From positions 434,001 to 498,000 of the forward strand of contig JACKDU010000002.1 of the NCBI GenBank assembly GCA_020633335.1: 64,000 nt of DNA, read 5' to 3'. The DNA is from Myxococcales bacterium. Lineage in GTDB: Bacteria > Myxococcota_A > Polyangia > Nannocystales > Nannocystaceae. The notes beneath the pieces were generated by a model. The model did no database searches. It saw nothing but the letters and a program-made list of their open reading frames with translations, and had not been told where the DNA came from. Both the position numbers and the translations under genes were made by a program. Within the stretch, counting starts at the first letter, position 1; each line of letters opens with the position of its first letter. Below, one piece after another: positions 9,190 through 17,858 of the stretch.

Positions 9190-9230
9190 GACCACTCGGT
9201 CGAAACGACCGGTCGAACCACTCGGTCGAA
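9190..9230. promoter_or_regulatory. Putative TetR operator array
   Basis: A 14-base direct repeat, ACCACTCGGTCGAA, occurs at 9191-9204 and 9217-9230. Between them GACCGGTC (9207-9214) is a perfect palindrome. The first repeat with its preceding G reads GACC-ACTC-GGTC (9190-9201), another inverted pair. The array ends 38 bases before a TetR-family gene, and TATTAG at 9185-9190 could be a -10 box that the array would cover. Autoregulation is therefore likely but inferred. Confidence 0.7.
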
Positions 9231-9268
9231 CCAGCCAGTCACCTCCTCGCCCCCGCCCCGACCCGCCG

Positions 9269-9931
9269 ATGCCCCGCCCCCGCTTCACCGCCCTCGACCC
9301 CGAGCGCCGCCAGGCGATCCTCGACGCCGCGATCGAGGAGTTCGCCCGCGACGGCTTCGACGGCGCCTCCTACAACCAGATCATCGCCCGCGCCGGGATC
9401 TCGAAGGGGGCGATGTACTACTACTTCGACGACAAGGCCGATCTCTACCTGACCGCCCTCGGCGGGATGATCGAGCGCCTCTTCGCCGCCCTCGGCGAGC
9501 TCCCGAGCTTCGACGACGCGCGCTCCTTCTGGGGCGCGATGCGGGCGCTCATCGCCCGCCTCCTCGCCTTCATCGCCGACGAGCCCCGCCTCCCCGGCCT
9601 CGCCAAGAGCCTCCTCGCGCCCCGCGACCCCGCGCTCGTCGAGGCCCTCGCCGGCTACATGGGCCAGACCACCGGGCTCGTCGCCGGCCTCGTCGACGCC
9701 GGCCAGCGCCTCGGGGCGATCCGCAGCGACCTGCCGACGCCGCTCCTCGCCCACCTCCTCTCCGGCCTCGGCGAGGCGCTCGACCGCTGGCTCATCGATC
9801 GCTGGTCCGAGCTCAGCGCCGACGAGCTCGCCGCCCTCCCCGACCTCAGCGCCAATCTCTTCATCCGCCTGGCCGCGCCGCTGCCGCTCGCCCTCGAGCT
9901 CCTCGGCGCCCCGAGCGAACCTTCCTCTTGA
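9269..9931 (+). CDS. TetR/AcrR family transcriptional regulator
   Basis: The 220-residue protein has the N-terminal HTH of the TetR family, about residues 12-58: AILDAAIEEFARDGFDGAS, then ISKGAMYYYFDDKADLY. The C-terminal two thirds is an all-helical ligand-binding and dimer domain. It lies just downstream of the repeat array at 9190-9230. The next gene (Coq4-like) starts 47 bases later and is the best candidate regulatory target besides the gene itself. The ligand is unknown; lipid-like ligands are common in such regulators. Confidence 0.93.
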   Translation: MPRPRFTALDPERRQAILDAAIEEFARDGFDGASYNQIIARAGISKGAMYYYFDDKADLYLTALGGMIERLFAALGELPSFDDARSFWGAMRALIARLLAFIADEPRLPGLAKSLLAPRDPALVEALAGYMGQTTGLVAGLVDAGQRLGAIRSDLPTPLLAHLLSGLGEALDRWLIDRWSELSADELAALPDLSANLFIRLAAPLPLALELLGAPSEPSS

Positions 9932-9978
9932 GACAGACAACAACAACCACAACGACCAACGACAAGGAGCGAAAGGAC

Positions 9979-10458
9979 ATGCAACCCGACCCCGAACATT
10001 GCCGCTACCTCGACCAGGAGTGCCCCCTCACCCTCGCCGAGGGCCTCGAGGAGTTCGCCGCCGCCAACCCCGGCCTGATCCCCTCCGACGAGAGCACCGA
10101 GCTCGGCCGCCTCACCCGGGCCCACGACGCCTGCCACGTCCTCTTCGGCCTGACCACCGCGGTCGAGGACGAGGCGCTCGCCGACACCTGGACCCTCGCC
10201 GCCTCGACCGTGACCCTCCGCGAGTACATGCAGTACCTCAAGCACGAGGAGTTCACCGACCTGATCAAGCAGATCGGCGCCTGGCCGATGATCCGGGGCT
10301 CCGTCCGGGCGATCCCGCGGGCGCTCAAGATCTTCGGCCGCTCCCGCCGGATGAAGGAGCGCTGGCCCTTCTTCGGCTACCGCGACTACCTCGACACCCC
10401 GCTCGCCGAGATCCGGCGCCGCTTCGGGATCGAGCTCCTCCCGCGCCCCACCCACTAG
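9979..10458 (+). CDS. Coq4-like protein (ubiquinone-biosynthesis-type fold)
   Basis: The 159-residue protein starts at the ATG at 9979, which follows purine-rich AAGGAG and GAAAGGA motifs; an open frame runs further upstream from a TTG but overlaps the TetR end. It contains HDACH at residues 49-53 and Glu65, exactly the HDxxH-x11-E arrangement that holds zinc in Coq4. Coq4 proteins help assemble or modify quinone intermediates in mitochondria and bacteria; bacterial members of this short type are poorly known. The C-terminal half (MKERWPFFGYRDYLDTPLAEIRRRF) matches the Coq4 pattern of a Gly-Tyr-containing tail. Control by the upstream TetR is plausible. Confidence 0.72.
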   Translation: MQPDPEHCRYLDQECPLTLAEGLEEFAAANPGLIPSDESTELGRLTRAHDACHVLFGLTTAVEDEALADTWTLAASTVTLREYMQYLKHEEFTDLIKQIGAWPMIRGSVRAIPRALKIFGRSRRMKERWPFFGYRDYLDTPLAEIRRRFGIELLPRPTH

Positions 10459-10473
10459 CGCCCCGCGAGCGCG

Positions 10474-13400
10474 CTAGAGCGATCGGGCGATCGCCAGCCG
10501 GAAGGTGTCGATCCCGTCGATCTTGTCGAAGCCGTGGGCGTAGGTGACGAAGAGGTTGATGTACTCGAGGTAGCCGATCTTGAAGGTGAAGATCAGCGAG
10601 GCCCCGGCGCCGACCTTGATCGCCTCGCGCGCGAGCTTGCCGCTCCACGCCCCGCCGATGTCCGAGAAGGGCTGGAGGGTCATCCGCCGGAAGAAGAGCG
10701 GGACCGTGCCGAGCCCCCGCTCGACGTCGGCGATCGGGATCCGATACCCGAGGTTGAGGACCCCGAAGTAGTTGCCCGAGAACGCACCCGGCGCGTAGCC
10801 CTGGAGGACGCCGATCTCGGCGAAGGCCGAGCGCGCGATCAGGGTGCGGATGATGTCCTGCTGCTGCGAGAAGCCGCCGATGAAGTAGGCGCCGCGGCGG
10901 CCGAAGCCCCCCGCCGAGGCGCCAGCGCCGAGGCGCATCGCCAGCACCTGGTGGCCGCGCCAGGGCATCCGCAGGTACTCGGTGTAGGCCGCCGAGATCT
11001 GGACGTCGCCGTAGTCGCCGCCGAGGTGGGGGTCGACGAGCGAGAGGCGCATCGATGCCCGCCGCCCGGTCTCGCTGGCGTAGGCGTGGCGGACCGTGCG
11101 GGTGTTGTCGTAGGCGAAGCTGAGGTCCAGCTGGCCGACGTCGCCGACCAGCGGCAAAGTCGACGCCGGCGCGTTGGGATCGACCGGCTCGCCGGCGTCG
11201 AGGTTGGTGTAGCGGGTGAAGGAGTAGCCGAGGCTCGCGTCCGCCTGGTGGATCGGGTGGCGGAGCACCGGCACGCCGAGCTCGGCGGCGAAGCGGGTGC
11301 TCCGCTCCGCGTAGGTGTTGCGGAAGTAGGTCCCCTCGTCGGGGTGCTCGTAGTCGTAGCGGTTGAAGCCCTTGCGGTAGGCGAAGCCGCGGCCGAAGGC
11401 GAGCGCGAGGCTCGGCACCAGCTGGTAGAGGCGGTAGCTCACCGAGCCGACCGGCTGCTGAGCGTCGAAGTAGTAGCCGAAGGAGCCGCTCAGCGAGTGG
11501 AGGCCGACGACGTCGGAGATCGACGAGTTGAGCCCGAAGAAGCGGCCGCTCTCCGCCCCCTGGTACTCGACGTTGGCCGGGACGATCACCCGCGGGAACA
11601 TCGTCCGGCTGGGGCGGTAGCGCCGGCTCCGCTGGCTCGCGTGGCGCCCGCGATCGACCCCGAGCTCGGGGGTCGGATCGTCGATCTGCGGGAGCGCGTC
11701 GATCACCGGCAGCGGTTCGAAGAAGGCCTCGGGATCGAGGTCCATCACCCAGATGTCGTAGCCGGTCGAGCTCGCGCCGACGTAGGCGAAGCGCTCGCCG
11801 TCGTGGCTGACCACCGGCTCGAAGGCGCCGCCGAGGACGTTGGTGACCTGCCAGAGCTTGGCCGCCTCGACCTCGTAGGCGTAGACGTTCATCACCTCGT
11901 CGCGGTCGCTCGAGAAGAGGATGTAGCGGCCGTCCGGGGTCCACGAGGGCTCGATGTCGAGGAAGCGATCGGCGGTGATCCGCTCGACCTCGCCGCGCTC
12001 GCGGTCGTAGACGTAGATGTCGCGGTAGCCGCCCTCGCGCCAGCCGGAGAAGGCGACCCTCTTGCCGTCGGGCGACCACATCGGCGAGAAGACCTGGGAG
12101 ATCCGGTCCATCGGCGGGATCTCGGTGACCTCGAGGGTGTCGAGATCGAGGAAGGCGAGGCGCGACTGGGCGCTGTCGTTGCGCGAGAAGGCGACGCTGT
12201 GGCCGTCGGGCGAGACGTGGGGATCGCGGGCCCGCATGCCGAAGGTGAGGCGCTCGATCGCGCTCGGGTTGGGCGCGTGCCAGCGGTAGAGGTCGTTCCA
12301 GGCGTAGCGGAAGTCGTGGGTGCGGACCTGCTCGAAGACGATGTCGTCGGAGACCGCGACGAAGGAGCCGGTCGCCGACTGCTGGACGTCGAGGATCCGC
12401 TCGACGTCGAGGTTCATCCCCTGGCGGCCGATGCCGACGCCCTCGCGGATCCGCCCGCCGCGCGCGCGGATCCGCCGGAGCCCCGGGTTTCGGTGGCCGT
12501 CGTCCTCGTAGAAGTAGACGTGCTCGTCGTCCGGCGCCCAGAAGGGGTGGCGCGAGAACTGGCCGGAGGCGGCGTTGCCGACCGAGAAGGTGAGGCGCCG
12601 CCCCTCCCGGATCCCGCGGGCCCGGATCCGCCGCGCCTGCGCCTGGAAGCGGCGGGTGGTGTCGAGCTTGAACTCCTCCCAGAGCTGGTAGTAGTCGACG
12701 CCGATCACCTGCTTGAGCGCCCGGTTGATCGAGTAAGGGATCAGGCGCCCGCCGTAGATGTGACCGAGCTCCTGGAGCTTGTCGCGGCCGTAGTGGGTGG
12801 CGATGTAGTGGATCAGGTGGAGGCCGTAGAGGTAGACGACGGTCGCGTGCGGGAAGACGTTGGCGCCGCTCGAGACCCGATCGATCGGCAGGAAGCCCTG
12901 CTCCAAGACGTGGAGCCGGAGCATGTTGTCGAACTGCGCCGAGCGCCGCCGACCCTGGCTGGTCAGGTGCGACTCCTCGTAGGTCGCCAGCCCCTCGACG
13001 TACCAGCGGGGCTGGAGGATGTTCGGCGACCAGAGCTTGCCCAGCACCCCAAAGCCGACCAGCGCGTTGATCAGCCGCGGGATCCCGTGGACGGTGTCGA
13101 GGTGGACGACGTGGACGTACTCGTGGGTGAGGAGGATGTTGAGCCAGTCGTCGTAGGACTCGAGCACCGACATCGAGTCCGGCGCGGTGACGAAGGCGTT
13201 GATCCGCGGGAAGGGCACCGCCGTCGCCGAGCCGTTGGCGCCGTCGGTGTTGTCGACCATCGTGATGTGGGTCTTGAGGAAGGGCGCGTGGCCGTAGGCC
13301 GCCGTCAGCCGCTCGTGGGCCCGCTCGACGTGCATCGCCGCCCGCGCAGCCGCCTCCTCTTCGCCCGCGTAGTAGTGGATGTAGAAGTGCTCGGTCTCGA

Positions 13401-13632
13401 GGGTCCTCCACTTGAGATCGCGGCTCGTCGCCCCGGCCTCGGTCGGCGATCCGAGCACCCCGACCAACACGCAGAGCCAGGCCGCTGCGGCCGCCACGCG
13501 CCGAGATCGGGACCAGGTTGCGGGAGCGCCGGCCACAGCCGCACGAAGCCTAACAGAGCCCAGGCCGCCGCGGCCCCCCTGCGCGACGCGGTCGCCCTCC
13601 GGCGTCCGCCCCTCAGCCCTCGGCCGACTCAT
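10474..13632 (-). CDS. Outer-membrane gluzincin protease: HExxH domain + PD40 propeller + surface-antigen-like barrel
   Basis: The 1052-residue protein starts at the ATG at 13632 because it overlaps the upstream hydrolase stop as ATGA. A signal or membrane segment lies near residues 45-65. A peptidase MA-like domain follows with HEYVH (about 170-174) and the third zinc ligand Glu in WYVEGLATYEES (about 213). Residues about 290-640 hold repeated PD40/TolB-like blades (SPDGHSVAFSRND, SPDGKRVAFSGW, TPDGRYILFSSD). The C-terminal third resembles a bacterial surface antigen barrel (GGFSQQQDIIRTLIARSAFA). The likely site is the outer membrane. The substrate is unknown. It converges on 9979-10458 with 15 bases between. 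Confidence 0.85.
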   Translation of the reverse strand: MSRPRAEGRTPEGDRVAQGGRGGLGSVRLRAAVAGAPATWSRSRRVAAAAAWLCVLVGVLGSPTEAGATSRDLKWRTLETEHFYIHYYAGEEEAAARAAMHVERAHERLTAAYGHAPFLKTHITMVDNTDGANGSATAVPFPRINAFVTAPDSMSVLESYDDWLNILLTHEYVHVVHLDTVHGIPRLINALVGFGVLGKLWSPNILQPRWYVEGLATYEESHLTSQGRRRSAQFDNMLRLHVLEQGFLPIDRVSSGANVFPHATVVYLYGLHLIHYIATHYGRDKLQELGHIYGGRLIPYSINRALKQVIGVDYYQLWEEFKLDTTRRFQAQARRIRARGIREGRRLTFSVGNAASGQFSRHPFWAPDDEHVYFYEDDGHRNPGLRRIRARGGRIREGVGIGRQGMNLDVERILDVQQSATGSFVAVSDDIVFEQVRTHDFRYAWNDLYRWHAPNPSAIERLTFGMRARDPHVSPDGHSVAFSRNDSAQSRLAFLDLDTLEVTEIPPMDRISQVFSPMWSPDGKRVAFSGWREGGYRDIYVYDRERGEVERITADRFLDIEPSWTPDGRYILFSSDRDEVMNVYAYEVEAAKLWQVTNVLGGAFEPVVSHDGERFAYVGASSTGYDIWVMDLDPEAFFEPLPVIDALPQIDDPTPELGVDRGRHASQRSRRYRPSRTMFPRVIVPANVEYQGAESGRFFGLNSSISDVVGLHSLSGSFGYYFDAQQPVGSVSYRLYQLVPSLALAFGRGFAYRKGFNRYDYEHPDEGTYFRNTYAERSTRFAAELGVPVLRHPIHQADASLGYSFTRYTNLDAGEPVDPNAPASTLPLVGDVGQLDLSFAYDNTRTVRHAYASETGRRASMRLSLVDPHLGGDYGDVQISAAYTEYLRMPWRGHQVLAMRLGAGASAGGFGRRGAYFIGGFSQQQDIIRTLIARSAFAEIGVLQGYAPGAFSGNYFGVLNLGYRIPIADVERGLGTVPLFFRRMTLQPFSDIGGAWSGKLAREAIKVGAGASLIFTFKIGYLEYINLFVTYAHGFDKIDGIDTFRLAIARSL

Positions 13633-14489
13633 CCCTCGGTCAGAAACCCGCGGATCCGGGCGACCAGGGCCTCCGGGCACTCCTCGTTCGGCGCGTGCCC
13701 GCAGCCCTCGATCACCTCCAGGCGCGCCCCCGGGATCAGCGCGGCGAGGCGCTCGCCGTCGCTGGGCGGGATGATCCGATCCTCGGCGCCCCAGACCAGG
13801 AGCGTCGGCGCCCGGATCCCGGCGAAGCGCGGGCCCATCGGCGACATGTCGACCAGGTGCTCGAGCATCGCGTGGGCGGCCTCGCGGCGCCCCGGGCGGG
13901 CGAGGCGGTCCCAGTAGACGTCGATCGCGTCGTCGTCGATCTTCGCGGAATCGGCGAAGACCTTCTCGAAGTAGCGGTGGAGCTCGGTGCGGCGGTAGAC
14001 GTTCTTGAAGAGCGCCGGCCCGACCCGCGGGAGGAGGGCGACCCAGCCCTCGAGGGGGAGGCTCATATCGAAGCAGACCGGGTCGACGAGGACGAGGCGC
14101 GAGACCCGCTCGCCGAGGACGTGGGCGAGGCAGGCCGCGATCGTCCCGCCGGTGCTGTGCCCGACCACCGCGAGGCGGTCGATCTCGAGGCGATCGACGA
14201 GCTCGGCGAGCACCCGGGCGTGCCAGTCGAAGGAGTAGCCCTCGGCGATCACCGGCGCCGGCGCGTCGCTCTCGCCGGCGCCGAAGAGGTCCGGCGTGAG
14301 CACCCGGTGCGCGCGGGCGAGCATCGGCACGATCCGCGCGAATTCGTGGTGATGGACCAGGAGCCCGTGGATCAGCAGGAGGGGCGGAGCCGCGGCCGGG
14401 CCGCGCTCGCTGAGGTAGAGGCGGCCGTGGCTGAGGGTGAGCATCCGCGATCGATCGACGATCGCCGGCGCTGCCGGTCGGATCCTCAC
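13629..14489 (-). CDS. Alpha/beta hydrolase
   Basis: The 286-residue protein has the hydrolase-fold landmarks: LLLIHGLLVHHHEF (oxyanion region, about residue 40), the nucleophile elbow GHSTGGTIAACL (Ser about residue 117), LVWGAEDRIIP (acid) and GCGHAPNEECPE (catalytic His). The start overlaps the end of the EI gene by four bases and its stop overlaps the start of the protease gene by four bases. It is therefore translated with both. Esterase, haloalkane dehalogenase or peptidase activity are all possible; the sequence does not decide. Confidence 0.92.
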   Translation of the reverse strand: MRIRPAAPAIVDRSRMLTLSHGRLYLSERGPAAAPPLLLIHGLLVHHHEFARIVPMLARAHRVLTPDLFGAGESDAPAPVIAEGYSFDWHARVLAELVDRLEIDRLAVVGHSTGGTIAACLAHVLGERVSRLVLVDPVCFDMSLPLEGWVALLPRVGPALFKNVYRRTELHRYFEKVFADSAKIDDDAIDVYWDRLARPGRREAAHAMLEHLVDMSPMGPRFAGIRAPTLLVWGAEDRIIPPSDGERLAALIPGARLEVIEGCGHAPNEECPEALVARIRGFLTEG

Positions 14490-16291
14490 CCCTCCTCCTC
14501 GGCCGAGCGCCCGCCCCCGTGCTTGAGGTGCTCCGGGAAGCGCTCGCGCATCGCCGCCAGGACGATCTCGTTGGCCTCCCGCGCGGTCGTCGTCGCCAGC
14601 ACCTGGGCGGCGATCGCCCGCATCTCGGCCGCGGTCGAGCCGCGGATGATGTGCTTGATCACCGGGACCGCGCTCGGGCTCATCGAGAGCTCGGTGATCC
14701 CGAGCCCGATGAGCACCCAGGTGAAGCGGGGATCGGCCGCCATCTCGCCGCAGAGCGAGACCGGCACCTTGTGGCGCGCGCCGGCCTCGGCGACCCCCTT
14801 GATCAGCCGGAGGATCGCCGGGTGGAGCGGCTGGTAGAGGTAGTCGACGTCGTCGTTGTCGCGGTCGACCGCCAGCGTGTACTGGATGAGATCGTTGGTG
14901 CCGATGCTCATGAAGTCGACCCGCGCCGCCAGGAGATCGGCGCAGATCGCCGCCGACGGGGTCTCGATCATCACCCCGACCGGGACATCGTTCGCGTAGG
15001 CCATGCCCGCGCTCTCGAGCTGATCGCGGGCCTCGGCGACCGCCTCGAGGCCGGCGTCGAGCTCCTCGAGCGACGAGACCAGCGGCAGCATGATCCGCAG
15101 CGGGCCGTGGACCGCCGCCCGCAGGAGGCCGCGGAGCTGGTCGAGGAAGATCTCGCGCTGACGGAGCGCGAGCCGGAGCGAGCGCAGCCCCATCGCCGGG
15201 TTCGCCTCCGGCTTCGAGAAGGGGATCAGCTTGCTCGGCTTGTCGGAGCCGAGGTCGAAGGTCCGGAAGATCACCGGGTAGGGCGCGTAGCGCCGGATCA
15301 CCATCTTCGCGGTCCGGTAGTGCTCCTCCTCGCGGGGGAGCGCGTCCCGGTTCATGTACATGTACTCGCTGCGGTAGAGGCCGATCCCCTCGGCGCCGTA
15401 GCGGATCCCGAGCTCGATGTCCTCGGTCAGCGAGAGGTTCGCCCGCGACATGACCCGGAGGCCATCCTCGGTGATCGCCGGGAAGGCGTGCTCGCGCTGG
15501 ACCCGCTGCTCGAAGGCGTCGTAGCGATCGCGCTCCTCCTCGTGCTCGCCGAGCTCCTCGCCCTCCGGGCGGGCGATCACCTGACCGCGGACGCCGTCGA
15601 CCACTACGAGGTCGCCTGTCATGACCTCACCGAGGATACCGTCGACGCCGACGACCGCGGGGATCTGCAGCGATCGCGCCATAATTGCCGAGTGGGAGGT
15701 CTTGCCGCCGGCGGCGGTGACGATCCCCGCGACCTGGCAGCGGTGGAGGTGGGCGGTGTCGGCGGGGCTCAGGTCGTGGGCGATGACGACCGAGCCGGCC
15801 GGCGGCGTGATCTCGTGGGTGTGGTCGCCGAGGAGCGCCTGGAGCACCCGCTCGGCGAGGAACATGATGTCCGAGCGGCGCTCGCGGAAGTAGTCGTCGT
15901 CGGCCCGATCGAGCATCTCGTGGACCTCGTCGGCCGCCGTCGCCACCGCCCACTCGGCGCCCCGCAGCTCCTCGCGGATCAGGACCTCGACCCGGCCGAT
16001 GAGGTCGGGGTCGCGGAGCATCATCTGCTGGGCCTTGAGGATCGCCCGGTGCTCGCCGTGGGGGAGGCGCCCCTTGATCACCTCGATCTGCTGGCGGGTC
16101 GCCCGCATCGCCTCCTGGAAGCGCCGGACCTCGTCGTCGGCGACCTCCCGCTCGATCTTGGTCCGCGGGACGTGGACCCGGCGGCGATCGATCACGTAGG
16201 CCGGGCCGATGCCGATCCCGGAGCTCGCCGCGACGCCGCTCCGCTCGTGCCGCGGCGCCGTCCGGGCGCCCTCGCTGCCGGCCTCGCTCAA
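14486..16291 (-). CDS. ptsI: PTS enzyme I (PEP-protein phosphotransferase)
   Basis: EI takes phosphate from PEP and passes it to HPr. The phospho-His loop GGKTSHSAIMARS lies near residue 200. The C-terminal TIM-barrel half has the PEP-binding LYRSEYMYMNRD, FRTFDLGSDKP and LCGEMAADPR motifs. I place the start at TTG 16291, because it overlaps the HPr stop as TTGA; an ATG at 16339 would overlap HPr by 52 bases. With the TTG start it has 601 residues, close to the usual 570-590. No GAF domain is present, so it is not PtsP. It is followed by the hydrolase (ATGA overlap). Confidence 0.93.
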   Translation of the reverse strand: MSEAGSEGARTAPRHERSGVAASSGIGIGPAYVIDRRRVHVPRTKIEREVADDEVRRFQEAMRATRQQIEVIKGRLPHGEHRAILKAQQMMLRDPDLIGRVEVLIREELRGAEWAVATAADEVHEMLDRADDDYFRERRSDIMFLAERVLQALLGDHTHEITPPAGSVVIAHDLSPADTAHLHRCQVAGIVTAAGGKTSHSAIMARSLQIPAVVGVDGILGEVMTGDLVVVDGVRGQVIARPEGEELGEHEEERDRYDAFEQRVQREHAFPAITEDGLRVMSRANLSLTEDIELGIRYGAEGIGLYRSEYMYMNRDALPREEEHYRTAKMVIRRYAPYPVIFRTFDLGSDKPSKLIPFSKPEANPAMGLRSLRLALRQREIFLDQLRGLLRAAVHGPLRIMLPLVSSLEELDAGLEAVAEARDQLESAGMAYANDVPVGVMIETPSAAICADLLAARVDFMSIGTNDLIQYTLAVDRDNDDVDYLYQPLHPAILRLIKGVAEAGARHKVPVSLCGEMAADPRFTWVLIGLGITELSMSPSAVPVIKHIIRGSTAAEMRAIAAQVLATTTAREANEIVLAAMRERFPEHLKHGGGRSAEEEG

Positions 16292-16569
16292 ATCTCGCCG
16301 AACCCCCCGCGGACCAGCTCGGCGAGGGCGTCGAAGCACTTCGCCGCGTCCCCGCCCGCGCAGCGGAGGCGCACCTTCGACCCCTTGCCGCAGGCGAGCA
16401 TGAGGACGCCGAGCATGCTCTTGGCATTGACCTCGGTCTCGCCCTTCGCCAGCCAGACGTCCGATTGAAACTTGTTGGCGAGGCTCACGAGCTTGCTCGC
16501 CGCCCGGGCGTGGAGGCCCAGGGGGTTGACGATCTCGAGCTCACCGGCGACTTCCTGTGCCTTGCTCAT
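16288..16569 (-). CDS. ptsH: HPr phosphocarrier protein
   Basis: This 93-residue protein carries phosphate between EI and EIIA. The phosphorylated His is at residue 20 in PLGLHARAAS. The regulatory serine, the target of HPr kinase in Firmicutes, is at residue 51 in NAKSMLGVLML, so both control sites are kept. That matters because hprK is in the same operon. The ATG overlaps the EIIA stop (ATGA) and the stop overlaps the EI start (TTGA). Confidence 0.95.
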   Translation of the reverse strand: MSKAQEVAGELEIVNPLGLHARAASKLVSLANKFQSDVWLAKGETEVNAKSMLGVLMLACGKGSKVRLRCAGGDAAKCFDALAELVRGGFGEI

Positions 16570-16991
16570 CCGCTCTCCTCCGGAGGACGTATTGTGACCG
16601 ATCGCTGGGCCGAGGCCGCGCAGGCGGCCGCGAGCTCGGTCGGGCCGAGGCTCGCGCGATCGAGGGAGGCGAGCTTGAGGAGCATCGCCAGGTTGAGGCC
16701 CGAGAGGAGCGCGAGCGAGTGTCCGACGCCCTCACGGAGGCCGCAGGAGCACGGGCTCGCGCCCAGGAGATCGACGACGAGGAGGACGCCGGCGCCGTGA
16801 TCGGCGGCGCCGATCTCCGCGAAGAGGCGCTGCGCGAGCTCGGGGGTCTGGCCGGCGCCGGCGTCGACCGCCACCACGTCGTCGAGCGCGTCGCCGCCGA
16901 CGATCCCGCGGGCGGCCTCGAGGAGCTGCGACGCGGTGCTGCCGTGACCGACGATCACGACCCCGACCGTGTGCTCTGTGATGGGAACCAT
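16566..16991 (-). CDS. PTS EIIA, mannose family
   Basis: The 141-residue protein starts MVPITEHTVGVVIVGHGSTA. His16 in VGHGS is the expected phospho-acceptor of the EIIA-Man fold. A later LVVDLLGASPCSC segment matches the strand-turn around its active site. No EIIB, EIIC or EIID gene lies nearby, so a regulatory role is more likely than sugar import. The start lies eight bases after the rapZ stop. It overlaps HPr by four bases. Confidence 0.9.
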   Translation of the reverse strand: MVPITEHTVGVVIVGHGSTASQLLEAARGIVGGDALDDVVAVDAGAGQTPELAQRLFAEIGAADHGAGVLLVVDLLGASPCSCGLREGVGHSLALLSGLNLAMLLKLASLDRASLGPTELAAACAASAQRSVTIRPPEESG

Positions 16992-16999
16992 CCCCTCCC

Positions 17000-17854
17000 C
17001 TACCCCTCGCTGATGTCTCGGTGACGGACGATGAGCTGCGGCGGCGGCCGCGAGAGCTCGTCCCCCTCGGTGAGGCGCCGGGCGAGGCGCTCGGTGAGGG
17101 CGACGGATCGATGCTGACCACCGGTGCAGCCGATCGCAACCGTCAGGTAGGAGCGCCCTTCGCGCACCGTCCCCGGGACCAGGAAGCGGATGAAGCGCTC
17201 CATGTGGTCGAGGAGCTCGCCGGCCTCCGGCTGACCCAGCACGTAGTCCGCGACCGCAGGGTCGAGGCCGGTGAGCGGCCGCAGCTCCGGGATGTAGAAG
17301 GGGTTGGTCAGGAAGCGGACGTCGAAGACCAGGTCGGCGAAGGCCGGGAGGCCGCTCTTGAAGCCGAACGAGAGGAGCACGAGGTGGAGGACCCCGCGGG
17401 CGCCGTAGCGGTCGCGGATCATCTGCCGGAGGTCGCGGCTGCGGAGGGTCGCGGTGTCGATCGTCGCGCTCGTCCGCGCGCGGATCGGGGCGAGGAGCGC
17501 CCGCTCCTCGTCGATCGACCCCGGGATCGGGCCCATCGGGTGCTTGCGCCGAGTCTCCGAGTAGCGGCGGACGAGGACGTCGGTCGGCGCCTCGAGGAAG
17601 AGGATCTCGAGGCTGTGGCCGGCGTCGGCGAGCGCCTGCTGGACCTCCTCGAAGTCGCGGAGGTAGGCGGGCTCGCGGGCGTCGATGCCGACCGCGACCC
17701 GGCGCCCGCCCTCGCGGTTGGCGACGAGATCGGCGAGCTGCGGGAGGAGCGGGACCGGGACGTTGTCGACGCAGTAGAAGCCGATGTCCTCGAGCGCGTC
17801 GAGGGCGGTCGACTTGCCCGCGCCGCTCATCCCGCTGACGACCAGGATCTCCAC
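17000..17854 (-). CDS. rapZ: RNase adapter / nucleotide-binding protein RapZ
   Basis: The 284-residue protein has Walker A GMSGAGKST at residues 8-16, then GFYCVDNVPVPLLPQL, and the C-terminal RapZ domain with LSFGFKSGLP, DVRFLTNPFYIPELR and IGCTGGQHRSVALTERLA. In E. coli RapZ controls GlcN6P synthesis by presenting sRNA to RNase E. In other lineages it is a conserved neighbour of rpoN, hpf and PTS genes, as here. Its role in myxobacteria is not known. The start codon is four bases from the hprK stop. Confidence 0.96.
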   Translation of the reverse strand: MEILVVSGMSGAGKSTALDALEDIGFYCVDNVPVPLLPQLADLVANREGGRRVAVGIDAREPAYLRDFEEVQQALADAGHSLEILFLEAPTDVLVRRYSETRRKHPMGPIPGSIDEERALLAPIRARTSATIDTATLRSRDLRQMIRDRYGARGVLHLVLLSFGFKSGLPAFADLVFDVRFLTNPFYIPELRPLTGLDPAVADYVLGQPEAGELLDHMERFIRFLVPGTVREGRSYLTVAIGCTGGQHRSVALTERLARRLTEGDELSRPPPQLIVRHRDISEG

Positions 17855-17858
17855 CGCC

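Noticed and set aside
10534..13917. A 1127-codon open frame on the plus strand opposite the gluzincin/barrel gene
   Set aside because: It is the antisense frame of a real gene, kept open by high GC. Its protein is Asp/Val/Arg-rich low-complexity with no domains.
14519..16468. A 649-codon plus-strand frame opposite EI and HPr
   Set aside because: Antisense shadow of ptsI and ptsH, with no recognisable domain.
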